Made by a program: the position numbers and the translations under genes | In this document: piece by piece, positions 34,047 to 42,922 of the stretch | Layout: every line of letters begins with the position of its first letter | How positions within the stretch are numbered: the stretch's first letter is position 1 | Notes under the pieces: generated by a model | What the model was told of the DNA's origin: nothing | Seen by the model: the letters and a program-made list of their open reading frames with translations, nothing else | Databases searched by the model: none | DNA from: Bog-793 sp963785415 | GTDB taxonomy: Bacteria > Actinomycetota > Acidimicrobiia > Acidimicrobiales > Bog-793 | NCBI GenBank assembly: GCA_963785415.1 | Contig: CAWAVB010000001.1 | Coordinates: 1,054,001-1,118,000, forward strand | Length of the DNA stretch: 64,000 bases | Reading direction: 5' to 3'

Positions 34047-34789
34047 GCTTCGCCGACCCCGACGAGGACCGCACGTGGGTGATCGACGTGACATACCTGC
34101 TCAGCGGTTGGAAGTGCATCTACGGCGCGGGCTGCCAGGGGGTGCTCACCGGTCCGGCGGCGGAGCTTGCCGAGGGCTGCTGTAGCTACGGCGCCCACCT
34201 GTCGGACAAGAAGGACACCCGGCGCGTCCAGGCCGCGGCGGCGCGCCTCACGGAGAGCCAGTTCCAGCACATCAAAAGGGCGCGGCGCGTCGGCGTCGTG
34301 AAACGCCAGGGCGAGGACCTGACGACGCGACTGGTCGACGGCGCCTGCATCTTCCTCAACCGGCCGGGGTTCCCCGGTGGGCCCGGGTGCGCGCTCCACC
34401 GCGCCGCCCTCGAGGCGGGAGTCCCCCCGCGTCTCTACAAGCCCGACGTCTGCTGGCAGCTCCCGGTGCGCCGGGAAGACACCTCCGACGAGGAGGGCCA
34501 CGTCACCTCCACGATCACGCAGTGGGAACGACGGCACTGGGGACCGGCAGGCGACGAGTTCCACTGGTGGTGCACCGAGGCGCCGGAGGCCTTCGTCTCA
34601 CCCGAGCCCGTCTACCTGAGCCTCGCCGACGAGCTCGGCGCGCTCGTCGGGCCGGCGGTCTACAAGATGATCGCCGCCTACCTCGACGAGCACCGGGCCC
34701 GACGCTCGCCGCTGCCGCACCCCGTCGTCCGGCGGGCCGGCGGTCAGGTCAGGTCCTCGGCCTCCCCCTCGAGCTCTTCGGCCTCGTAA
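34013..34789 (+). CDS. conserved Cys-rich actinobacterial protein of unknown function
   Basis: A 258-residue soluble protein with many conserved-looking cysteines: SGWKCIYGAGCQGVL, EGCCSYGAH, DGACIFLN, GPGCALHR, KPDVCWQLP and HWWCTEAPEAF. The spacing suggests metal or cluster binding like YkgJ-type clusters, but no function is established. ATG 34013 is seven bases after TAGCGT with no Shine-Dalgarno, a leaderless pattern, and lies inside the 3' end of the radical SAM gene. The last 15 codons overlap a small gene on the opposite strand and are of low complexity. Confidence 0.8.
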   Translation: MSIPDDAHEWVSFADPDEDRTWVIDVTYLLSGWKCIYGAGCQGVLTGPAAELAEGCCSYGAHLSDKKDTRRVQAAAARLTESQFQHIKRARRVGVVKRQGEDLTTRLVDGACIFLNRPGFPGGPGCALHRAALEAGVPPRLYKPDVCWQLPVRREDTSDEEGHVTSTITQWERRHWGPAGDEFHWWCTEAPEAFVSPEPVYLSLADELGALVGPAVYKMIAAYLDEHRARRSPLPHPVVRRAGGQVRSSASPSSSSAS

Positions 34790-34914
34790 AGGCACCAGGT
34801 GGCGTGGTCCTCATCGGGGCCCGCGCCACACTCGGGGCAAGGTTCCGCCACGACCTCGACCGCACGCTTCAGGCTGCGCGCCTCTTCGAATCGACGGTGC
34901 CGTCCCTTTTTCAC
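34744..34914 (-). CDS. small CxxC/zinc-ribbon-like conserved protein
   Basis: A 56-residue protein from GTG 34914 with AGGGAG seven bases upstream. It starts basic (KKGRHRRFEEARSLKRA), then has EPCPECGAG and HATWCLYEAEEL, i.e. a CxxC plus a later His/Cys, and ends acidic. The codon pattern and the ribosome-binding site support it as real. It is convergent with the Cys-rich gene and overlaps its last 46 bases. The function is unknown; a metal-binding regulator is one possibility. Confidence 0.7.
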   Translation of the reverse strand: MKKGRHRRFEEARSLKRAVEVVAEPCPECGAGPDEDHATWCLYEAEELEGEAEDLT

Positions 34915-35212
34915 GAGCCACTCCCTGCCTTAGAGGACGCGTCGCCCGCGGTCGCGCGGGCACGCCCTGCAGCGAGACACGACGTGGGAACTCACTCCAA
35001 GACCCGACTTCATCTCAGCATACCCCCGGTGAACACCACGACCTGCTCCTCCGCGATCCCCCGGGACCCCGGAAAAGATGACTGTCGCCCTCCGGGCCGC
35101 GCCATGTTGGCCGATCCGGGGCTTCCGCGCGCCGCGGGCCCGGCCGGGTCCCGCCGAGCGGCGAGGCCGCGGGACCCGCTCCGGCTGTTCGCGGGCCCGG
35201 TAGCGTTGGGGC
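34915..35212 (-). promoter_or_regulatory. intergenic leader and promoter region of the small CxxC gene
   Basis: No gene is seen in these 298 nt. On the minus strand TATGCT (35022-35017) is a possible -10 about 100 nt before the small gene. The leader between them contains a GCCCGCG-loop-CGCGGGC hairpin near 34947-34964. On the plus strand TAGCGT (35201-35206) precedes the next gene by six bases. Confidence 0.35.
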
Positions 35213-35467
35213 GTGCCCGGCCCGTTCGATCCCGCGGCGATGGTGGCCCGTTTCCGGGAGCGCGCCGCCGCCGTCCGGCGACGGGGGATGCCGCCGGTCG
35301 AGGGCGCCGAGCGGCGCCGGATCCTCGAGCAGATGGAGCTCGACTACATGGACTTCGCGATGGTGGGCGACGCGGAGTTCGAACTCGACGACGGGGTCCT
35401 CACGCTCACGATCGACCTGCGGCCGCCCGCGAGCCCGAACCCTCCTCCCGACGACCAGACCGCCTGA
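35213..35467 (+). CDS. small conserved hypothetical protein
   Basis: An 84-residue acidic protein with an amphipathic helical first half (MVARFRERAAAVRRRG) and a second half with LDYMDFAMVGDAEFELDDG and LTLTIDLRP. GTG 35213 is six bases after TAGCGT with no Shine-Dalgarno, consistent with a leaderless transcript. I know similar small proteins only as unannotated actinobacterial ORFs and cannot assign a role. Confidence 0.65.
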   Translation: MPGPFDPAAMVARFRERAAAVRRRGMPPVEGAERRRILEQMELDYMDFAMVGDAEFELDDGVLTLTIDLRPPASPNPPPDDQTA

Positions 35468-35568
35468 CCGGCCGGGCCCGGAACCCCGGTCGAGGCCTCG
35501 TCGCCCGGCACGGCCGCAGATCCCCACCTCGCTGCGCCGCCTCTCACGGCCCAGCCGGCCGGCCGCCC

Positions 35569-36777
35569 CTAGCCCGAGTACGGGCGGTGCGAGCGCTCCT
35601 CGAGAACGAGCGAGCCGTCTTCCAGGGCGAGGGCCGCGGCCCCCGTGACGAGGCGGATGAGCGGCTCTCCGACGATCTCGTGCCGCCACGAGGCGGTGAG
35701 GCGCCCCCCGGGCGGGCTCTGGAGGAACGCGACGACGTCCGATCGCGTCGCGAGCAGCGCCGCGTCGATGTCGAGCTGCCGGGCGAGCTCGCCGGCGAAG
35801 GCGAGGGCGAGCGCGACGGCCGGCCGGCCGACGGAGCGCCCTTCGGGCCCCGGCGGCAGACGGACCGCCTCCGGGGGGAGGTTGGCCCCCTCGGCGGCCG
35901 CGGCGAGCAGCTCGGCGACGACCGCCTCGCCGAGGCTGTGCAGGTCGAGATTGCGCACGTGCTCGAGGTCCGCCCGGTTCTTCGGCGGCCGGTGGGCGAT
36001 CGCCGCCAGCGCGAGGTCCGACAAGATGAATCGGACCGGGCGGTCGAGGGCCTGGGCGCGCCGCTCCCGCCAGGCGCAGACGCTCTGCGCCACACCCCGT
36101 TCGACGCCGCGCAGCTGACGGGCCTGGCGCAGCTTCCACCACGCCTCCTCCGGGACCGTCGGCAGGCGCGCCCGCTGCAGGAGCGCCGCGCACTCCTCCT
36201 CGGCCCAGGCCAGCCGGCTATTCGCCTCGAGCCGGTCGGCGATCACCCGGCGCAGGTCGAGAAGGTGCGCCACGTCGTTCGCCGCGTACTGGCACTGTTC
36301 GTCGCTCAGGGGGCGGCGCGTCCAGTCGGTGAGCTGGTCGCCCTTTTCCAGTCGCAGTCGCAGCATCCGTTCGACGAGCGAGACGAGCGACGGCGTCGAC
36401 ATGCCGAGGAACCCCGCGGCGAGCTGGGTGTCGAAAAGTCTCGCCGGCGTCGTCCCGCACGCCCGCTCGAGGACTTCGAGATCCTGGTCGGCGGCGTGGA
36501 TGACGGCGAGCCCCGGACCGGCGAGCACCTGGGCGAACGGCGCGACGTCGACGGTGAGCGGGTCGATGAGGGCGATCCCGCCGGCCCAGGCGACCTGGAG
36601 GAGGGCGAGACGTGCGAAGTAGGTCCGCTCCCGGTGGAACTCCGTGTCGAGGGCGTACTCGCCGACGCCCCCGAGCTCGTCGACGAGGGCGGCGAGCGCG
36701 GCCGCGTCGGCCACATGGCGGAGCTCGAGCCGGGCGGGCCGGGTGATCCGCTGTGTCGGTCGGTGCGTCGTGGCCAC
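35569..36777 (-). CDS. rnd: ribonuclease D-like 3'-5' exonuclease
   Basis: A 402-residue protein. The DEDDy exonuclease domain occupies the first 210 residues: YALDTEFHRERTYFARL (DxE), VIHAADQDLEVL, and QYAANDVAHLLDL. A first HRDC domain follows (RFILSDLALAAIA, NRADLEHVRNL) and a second is weaker. It trims tRNA and other RNA 3' ends. GTG 36777 lies five bases after the flavin reductase stop, so the two are co-transcribed. Confidence 0.9.
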   Translation of the reverse strand: MATTHRPTQRITRPARLELRHVADAAALAALVDELGGVGEYALDTEFHRERTYFARLALLQVAWAGGIALIDPLTVDVAPFAQVLAGPGLAVIHAADQDLEVLERACGTTPARLFDTQLAAGFLGMSTPSLVSLVERMLRLRLEKGDQLTDWTRRPLSDEQCQYAANDVAHLLDLRRVIADRLEANSRLAWAEEECAALLQRARLPTVPEEAWWKLRQARQLRGVERGVAQSVCAWRERRAQALDRPVRFILSDLALAAIAHRPPKNRADLEHVRNLDLHSLGEAVVAELLAAAAEGANLPPEAVRLPPGPEGRSVGRPAVALALAFAGELARQLDIDAALLATRSDVVAFLQSPPGGRLTASWRHEIVGEPLIRLVTGAAALALEDGSLVLEERSHRPYSG

Positions 36778-36782
36778 CCCGC

Positions 36783-37337
36783 TCAACCGCCGTAGCTCAT
36801 GCGGGTGTCCTCGACGCGCAGGACCGGATCCCCCTCGGGGTCGCGGCCGGCCCCGAGGGCGGCGTCGACGACCAACCCCACGAACAGCGAGTGCGATCCG
36901 AGACCGACGGTGCGCTCGAGCCGGCAGTCGAGAAACGCCACCGCCCGGGCGAGGACCGGCGCCCCGGTCACCGGCGCGTCGAGGTAGGCCACGCCGTTCA
37001 GCGTGCGCGCCTCGCGGTCGTCGGTCGCGGGCTTCACGAACCTGCGCACGAGCGCCCGGTCGTCGCGGGCGACGAACGACACGGCGAAGCACCGGCCCGA
37101 CTCGATCAACCCGTGGGTGCGCGCCGAGGTCTCGACGGCCACGCCGACGAGCTTCGGGTCGACGCAGAGCTGGACGACGAGGTTCGCCGTCATGAGGTTC
37201 CGCTCGCCACCCGCCACGGAGCCCAAGACGTACAGGCCCGTCGGCATCGCCCACAGCACCCGCCGACGGAGACGGTCGTACTCCGCGGGGTCGACGCCGT
37301 CGGGAAACGGCCCGATGGGCCCGGACGTATCAGCCAC
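36783..37337 (-). CDS. flavin reductase-like FMN-binding protein
   Basis: A 184-residue split-barrel protein of the flavin_reduct family (RRRVLWAMPTGLYVLGSV, NLMTANLVVQLCVDPKLVGV, FAVSFVARDDRALVRRF). Such proteins bind FMN and reduce it or act as the reductase part of two-component monooxygenases. GTG 37337 is seven bases after TAGGGT, another leaderless pattern. It is divergent from the DUF885 gene across 68 nt. Confidence 0.87.
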   Translation of the reverse strand: MADTSGPIGPFPDGVDPAEYDRLRRRVLWAMPTGLYVLGSVAGGERNLMTANLVVQLCVDPKLVGVAVETSARTHGLIESGRCFAVSFVARDDRALVRRFVKPATDDREARTLNGVAYLDAPVTGAPVLARAVAFLDCRLERTVGLGSHSLFVGLVVDAALGAGRDPEGDPVLRVEDTRMSYGG

Positions 37338-37405
37338 GACGGGGACCCTATACGCGACCGGTGCACGACCCCGCCCACCGCCGGCCGGTCGTCTACCGTC
37401 AGGCC

Positions 37406-39046
37406 ATGACTCCGGCTGACCCCGCCGCCCCCTTCGACGACCTGCTCGACGACTGGCTCGCCCACGAGTTCGCGGTCGCGCCCGTGACGGCGACCGCCCT
37501 CGGCGCCGCGGGCGAGCACGGAGAGGTCGGCGACTTCACGGCCGCGGCCTTCGAGCGTCGGTCGTCCGACGACGCCGCCTGGCTCGAACGGATCCGCGCC
37601 GTCGACGCCTCGTCGCTCGAGCCGGACCAGGCGGTCGACCGCGCCGCGGTCATCGCCGAGATCCGCGGACGGCAGGTCCTCGAGTCGTGGCGGGCCTGGC
37701 AACGGGACCCGTCCGTCTATCTCGACCCGTGCTTCGACGGCATCCTCAGCCTCGTCATCCACCGGTCGTTCCCCGTCGACGAGCTCTGCGGCTACGTCGC
37801 GAGCCGGTTGCGCGCGATGGCCGCGGTCCTCGCGGCCGGAACCGAGAACCTGTCGGCGGAGCTCGCCAACCCGCTGATCGTCGGTCGCGCCATCGGCCAG
37901 TGCGAGGCGGCGATCCCGTACTTCAAGGAGTTGCTGCCAGCGGAGTTCGCGAAGCCGTCACAACGCGCGACCGTCGCCGAAGCGGCCGCCACGGCGTCAG
38001 AAGCGTTCCGGGGCTTCCTGTCGTTCCTCACCGAACTGGCGAGCTCGGCCCGGGGCGACTTCGCCATCGGCGAGGAGCGGTACTCGGCGCTTTTGCAGGA
38101 AAGAGAGCTCCTCGGTTACGGCGCGTCGGTGCTGCGCGAACGTGGCCGGCGCGCGCTTGCCGAGCTCGAGTCGGAGATGAACTCGCTCGCCCGCGAGGTC
38201 GACCCTCGCGCCCCCGACTGGCGCCCGGTCTTCGCCGCGATGGGTGAGGACCGGCCCGCGTGCTTCGACGAGATGCGCGACCGCTACGCGGCGGAGGCCG
38301 CCAAAGCCCGCGAGTTCCTTGTCGAGAACCGCCTCGTCAGCTTCCCCCGCGGCGAGAAGTGCCGGGTCGAGCCGACGCCGCCGTTTTTGCGCCCGATCAT
38401 CGCCGTCGCCTCCTACATCTCCCCGCCGGCGTTCCGCCCCGGCCGGGTCGGGCACTTCAACGTGCCGTGGCCGCCCGCCGGGACCACCCCCGCCGACAAC
38501 GCCCGGCGCCTCGCGGCCAACAACGTCCACGTCATCCCCACGATCACGGTGCACGAGGCCTACCCGGGCCACCACTGGCACCTCACGTGGATGAAGGCGT
38601 CGCCCCGTCGGGTCCGCCAGTTCGTCCACTCCTCCTACTTCTCGGAGGGCTGGGCGCTCTACGCCGAAGCGATGATGCGCGAACAGGGCTACTTCGCCGA
38701 CCGGCGCGCCGAGCTCGGGCACCTCAACGCCCGCATCTTCCGCGCCGCCCGCATCGTCGTCGACACCGGGCTCCACATCGGCGACCTCGGCGTCGACGAC
38801 GCCGTCTCCTACATGGAGACGAACGCCGGGTTGCCCGAACCCGTCGCCCGGGCCGAAGTGAGCCGCTACTGCGCCTGGCCGACCCAGGCGCCCTCGTACC
38901 TCACGGGGAGCCTCGAGATCGAAAGGATCCGCGCCCGTTACCTCGCCGAAGGGCGGGGCGACCTGCGCTCGTTCCACGACGCCATCGCCGGGACGGGGTG
39001 CCTGCCGCTTGCCCTCGCCGAGGAGGCGCTCGGCGCCTCCGCCTGA
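37406..39046 (+). CDS. DUF885 family metallopeptidase-like protein
   Basis: A 546-residue mostly helical protein with the metallopeptidase motif HEAYPGHHWHL and, about 35 residues later, SEGWALYAEAMM, which supplies the third ligand. No signal peptide is seen. Family members hydrolyse peptides or related bonds, but substrates are poorly known. ATG 37406 lies six bases after TACCGT with no Shine-Dalgarno. It ends four bases before the convergent tyrS stop. Confidence 0.88.
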   Translation: MTPADPAAPFDDLLDDWLAHEFAVAPVTATALGAAGEHGEVGDFTAAAFERRSSDDAAWLERIRAVDASSLEPDQAVDRAAVIAEIRGRQVLESWRAWQRDPSVYLDPCFDGILSLVIHRSFPVDELCGYVASRLRAMAAVLAAGTENLSAELANPLIVGRAIGQCEAAIPYFKELLPAEFAKPSQRATVAEAAATASEAFRGFLSFLTELASSARGDFAIGEERYSALLQERELLGYGASVLRERGRRALAELESEMNSLAREVDPRAPDWRPVFAAMGEDRPACFDEMRDRYAAEAAKAREFLVENRLVSFPRGEKCRVEPTPPFLRPIIAVASYISPPAFRPGRVGHFNVPWPPAGTTPADNARRLAANNVHVIPTITVHEAYPGHHWHLTWMKASPRRVRQFVHSSYFSEGWALYAEAMMREQGYFADRRAELGHLNARIFRAARIVVDTGLHIGDLGVDDAVSYMETNAGLPEPVARAEVSRYCAWPTQAPSYLTGSLEIERIRARYLAEGRGDLRSFHDAIAGTGCLPLALAEEALGASA

Positions 39047-39050
39047 CCGG

Positions 39051-40331
39051 TCAGTCGAAGCGCAGCAGGTGGTGGTCGCGCCGGCCGCGGCGCAGCACGA
39101 CGTAGCGTCCGGCGACGAGGTCCGCCGGCGTGAGGCGCCGGTCGACGCCGACGCGCCGGTTGTTCACGTATGCCCCGCCCTGGGCGAGCGCGGTGCGCGC
39201 CGCGCTCTTCGACGCGACGAGTCCCGACGCCGCCAGGGCGTCGACCACCTCGAGGCCGGCATCGTCGAGTGCTGCGGCCGGCATCGCCGAGGAGGGCGCG
39301 TCGGCGAACACCTCAAGGAGCGTCTGCTCGTCGAGCGCCGCCACGTCCTCCGAGAAAAGCGCCCCGGCGGCGGCCTCGGCGCGGGCGGTCTCCGCCTCGC
39401 CGTGGACCAGCGTGCAGACGGCCCGGGCGAGGCTCCGTTGCGCCTCCCGGGATTCGGGCCGGCGCGCCGTCGCCTCGTCGAGGTCGGCGATCTCCTCGTG
39501 GGAAAGGAAGCTGAAGTACCGGAGGTACGCGCCGACGACGCTGTCCTCGACGCGGAAGAAGCTCTGGTAGAGCGCGTACGGACTCGTCTTGCGGGCGTCG
39601 AGGTAGAGCGCGCCGGACTCGGTCTTGCCGAACTTCGTCCCGTCCGGCTTCGTGACGAGCGGCGTCGTGAGGGCGTAGGCCGTCTCGCCGCGCAGTCTTC
39701 GGATGAGCTCCACGCCCATCGTGATGTTCCCCCACTGGTCGCTCCCGCCCATCTGGACCCGGCAGCCGAACTCGTCGAACAGATGGAGGAAGTCGTAGGC
39801 CTGGAGCAGCATGTAGCTGAACTCGGTGAACGAGATGCCCTGATCCGGCCGGTCGAAGCGCGACCTCACCGACTCCTTCGCCACCATCTGGTTCACCGTG
39901 AAGTTCTTGCCGATGTCGCGTAGGAAATCGATGAGCGAGAGCTCGCCGAGCCACTCGCCGTTGTCGACGACGAGGGCGGCGCGCCCGGGCGGGAGCGAGA
40001 AATCGAGGAAACGCTCGAGCTGGGGTCGGATCCCGACGAGATTCGCCGTGAGCTCGTCGCGGGAGATGAGCGGCCGTTCCTCGGCCCGCTCGCCCGGATC
40101 GCCGATGAGTCCCGTCCCGCTCCCCGCCACGGCGATCGGCCGGTGGCCGGCGAGCTGCAACCGGCGGAGCGTGCACAGCTGCAGCAGGTTGCCCATCTGC
40201 AGGCTGTCGACGGTCGGGTCGAACCCGACGTAGACGCTCTCGCCCCCGGCGTCGAGCCGCGCGAACAACGTCGGGTCGCTCGCTTGGTGGACGAGCCCGC
40301 GAAACGCGAAATCCTCCGAGCAGCTCGGCAT
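39051..40331 (-). CDS. tyrS: tyrosyl-tRNA synthetase
   Basis: A 426-residue class I synthetase. The HIGH-like site is in VAGSGTGLIGDPGER, tyrosine recognition in LLQAYDFLHLFDEFGCRVQMGGSDQWGN (seen at residues near 175-200), and the KMSKS-like loop reads DGTKFGKTESG. A C-terminal S4 RNA-binding domain ends the protein (NNRRVGVDRRLTPADL). No T-box leader is seen in the short divergent gap to the DUF169 gene. Confidence 0.96.
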   Translation of the reverse strand: MPSCSEDFAFRGLVHQASDPTLFARLDAGGESVYVGFDPTVDSLQMGNLLQLCTLRRLQLAGHRPIAVAGSGTGLIGDPGERAEERPLISRDELTANLVGIRPQLERFLDFSLPPGRAALVVDNGEWLGELSLIDFLRDIGKNFTVNQMVAKESVRSRFDRPDQGISFTEFSYMLLQAYDFLHLFDEFGCRVQMGGSDQWGNITMGVELIRRLRGETAYALTTPLVTKPDGTKFGKTESGALYLDARKTSPYALYQSFFRVEDSVVGAYLRYFSFLSHEEIADLDEATARRPESREAQRSLARAVCTLVHGEAETARAEAAAGALFSEDVAALDEQTLLEVFADAPSSAMPAAALDDAGLEVVDALAASGLVASKSAARTALAQGGAYVNNRRVGVDRRLTPADLVAGRYVVLRRGRRDHHLLRFD

Positions 40332-40423
40332 CGCTTCAGCCTGCCACAGGCGCCGGGGCGTCCGGCCGACCGGGCACCGCCCGCCGAGATGCGCGACCGC
40401 CGGGCGTCGGCTAGAAACGACAG

Positions 40424-41155
40424 GTGGCTACATCTGACTGGGGTTCGCTCTCCGAGCGGCTCACGAACGCCCTCCACCTCGCCTTCCCGCCCGTGGCGAT
40501 CTCGTTCTCGAAAGATCCCCCCTCCGGGGTCCCGCGCTTCGACGCGCCGATGTCCGAGCCGACCGCGGACGGCCGGACGGGACGCGTCCCGGCGGGATGC
40601 GTCTTTTGGATCCGGGGCACGACCAACACCTTCGCCACGGTCCCCGAGGACCACGGCAACTGCAGCGTCGGACGGGTCACGCACGGGTTCGCGTCGCTCG
40701 AGGAGGTGACGGCGAACGACGACGTCGCGACGCTGCTCGGCTCGGGCTGGGTGACGGCGCGCGACGCCGCCGGGCTGCCCACGGTCTCGGGTCGCCCGGG
40801 TGCCGTCACCTACGGCCCGCTCGGCGAGACGCCGGCCGGCGTCGTGCCCGACGTCGTGATGCTGCGCGTGAATGGTCGGCAGCTCATGGTGCTCTCCGAC
40901 GCCATCCCGGGCCTCGTCATCGGCGGCAAGCCCCAGTGCCACATCGTCGCCATCGCCAAGGAACAGCACCTCCCGGCGGCGAGCGTCGGCTGCGCCCTGT
41001 CACGCGTCCGCACCGGGATGGCCCCCGAGGAGATGACCTGCGCGCTGCCGGCGGCCAGCCTCGACAAGTTCGTCGCCGCCGTCGAGCACACCGCGGAGAC
41101 CGACTCGGTCGTCGCCCGCTACGCGGCGAGCGACGCGCGGCGTTTCGGCGACTAG
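40424..41155 (+). CDS. DUF169 family protein
   Basis: A 243-residue protein of the DUF169 family, recognised from FPPVAISFSKDPPSGVPRF at the start, the Cys-containing PAGCVFWIRG and GNCSVGRVTHGF, and GCALSRVRTGMAPEEMTCALP near the end. The cysteines hint at metal or cofactor binding; the function is unknown. Its stop shares the palindromic CTAG with the convergent menD stop. Confidence 0.82.
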   Translation: MATSDWGSLSERLTNALHLAFPPVAISFSKDPPSGVPRFDAPMSEPTADGRTGRVPAGCVFWIRGTTNTFATVPEDHGNCSVGRVTHGFASLEEVTANDDVATLLGSGWVTARDAAGLPTVSGRPGAVTYGPLGETPAGVVPDVVMLRVNGRQLMVLSDAIPGLVIGGKPQCHIVAIAKEQHLPAASVGCALSRVRTGMAPEEMTCALPAASLDKFVAAVEHTAETDSVVARYAASDARRFGD

Positions 41156-42917
41156 CGCCCGGGCGCCGCGTCGTCGACCGCAGCCGCGACGGCGGTCTCG
41201 AGGGCGGCGTGCACCGCGACGTTCGCGCCGCGCTCCGTGCGGGCCACCACGACCCGGACACCGGGCGGTGCCGCCTCGCCGAGGGCCGCGACCAGCTCGC
41301 CCGGCGACGACACCCGGGTGACCCGGCACCCGAGCGCCTCGGCGACCGCGCCCGGGTCGGGCGACTGCGGCGTGGCGAAGCCCCGCTCGAAAACAGCCGG
41401 CTCGACCTCCGCTGAGTACGGGAGGAACGAGAAGATCCCACCGCCCGAGTTGTCGACGACGACGATCGTCGCGTCGATCACGTCCTCGTGCGTGCCGCGC
41501 ACGAGCGCGGATAGGTCGTGGAAAAATGCGAGATCGCCCAAGAGCCCGAAGGTGCGCACCGGACCCCGGGACCCCCGAGACGCGCCCTGCGACGCCGCGC
41601 CGAGCACCGTCGAGACGACGCCGTCGATCCCGTTCGCGCCGCGGTTGGCGTACACGACGGGCGCTCCGTCGCGCGGTGCGGCCCAGGCGTCGACGTCGCG
41701 GATCGGCATCGACGACGAGACGACGAGCGTCGAATCCGCGGGCAAGCCGGCGACGACGTGGCGGGCGATCCCCGGTTCGGTGAGCTGAGAAAAGCCCCCG
41801 AGCACCGCGTCGATGGCGGCTTGCGCCGTGGCGTCCGCCGCCGTCCAGGCCTCAAGCCAGCCCCGCCGCCGTCCCCCCGCCCGGGCGACGGCGTCGGCGG
41901 CGCGTCGGCAGACGACCCCCGGGGCCGCGGCGAGCACCGTTCCCGCGGCACGGGCGGGGTCGCCGAACCGCCCGTAGGGATCGACGAGGACCTGCGACGC
42001 GCCGGCTTCGGTGAGCGCCGAGATCCAACCAGAAAGGGCGCGGCTCGCCGGCGGTGCGCCCAACCGGAGGACGACCTCGGGTCGCAGGGCACCGAGCGCG
42101 GTCGCGCTTCTCACGATGGCGTCCCAGGCCGCGACAACACCCGAGCCGGGCCGGCGCGGGAAGGCGAGGGAATCGGCGAGAACCGGCCATCCCGCGGCCT
42201 TGGCGAGTGCCGCGGCACCGGTCGGGTCGCCCTCGGCTGCCCCCCGCCCCGCGACGACGACACCGCGCCGGGCGGCCCCGACCTCGGCTACCAGGCGCTC
42301 GACCGCCGTACCGGGCGCGTCGTTCCCCCTGACGCCCTCGTGCCAGGGACGGGCACCGTCCCGACCGGGGGGAAGGTCGTCCGCCCGCCCGCCGAAGGGC
42401 TCACGGAACGGCAGGTTGGCGTGCACCGGGCCCGGGCCGCGGGGCCCGTGAGTCGCCTCGGCGACGAGTCGGCTCGCGAACGAGCGCCAGTGACGCCGGC
42501 CCGCCTCGTCCGGGACCCCCGGATCGGCGAAGTGGCGGACCGCGCGCCGAAAAGGTGCTGCTGGTCGATCGTCTGTGCGGCGCCGACCCCGCGCAGCTCG
42601 GGCGGCCGGTCCGCCGTGCAGACGACGAGCGGCACGCCGGCGAGGTCCGCCTCGACGACCGCCGGGTGGAGCTCGGCGGCGGCCGTGCCGCTCGTCACGA
42701 CGACGACGACGGGACGGCAAGACGCGAGCGCCACCCCGATGGCGAAGAACCCCGCGGATCGCTCGTCGAGCCGGACGTGGACCCGGACCCGGTCGTCGCC
42801 GAACAGCGCGAGCGCGAGCGGGGCCGAACGCGATCCCGGGGCGACCACGGCGTCGGTCACTCCGGCGCGCACCCACTCGTCGACGAGCGTCGCCGCGAAG
42901 CTCGCCAGTAGCGTCAC
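41152..42917 (-). pseudogene. menD: SEPHCHC synthase MenD, interrupted by a one-base frameshift
   Basis: A ThDP enzyme of menaquinone synthesis that adds 2-oxoglutarate to isochorismate. The N-terminal pyrimidine domain starts at GTG 42917 (VVAPGSRSAPLALALFG, DERSAGFFAIGVAL, TIDQQHLFG) and then loses frame. The rest (AVRHFADPGVPDEAG, VVYANRGANGIDGVVST with GDLAFFHDLSAL, and VVVDNSGGGIFSFLP for ThDP/metal binding) is in another frame. The break is near 42547, where one base is missing in GGCGCGCGG. Repairing it gives 588 residues, a normal length. All motifs are intact, so an assembly deletion is likely. Confidence 0.87.
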
Positions 42918-42922
42918 GGCCG

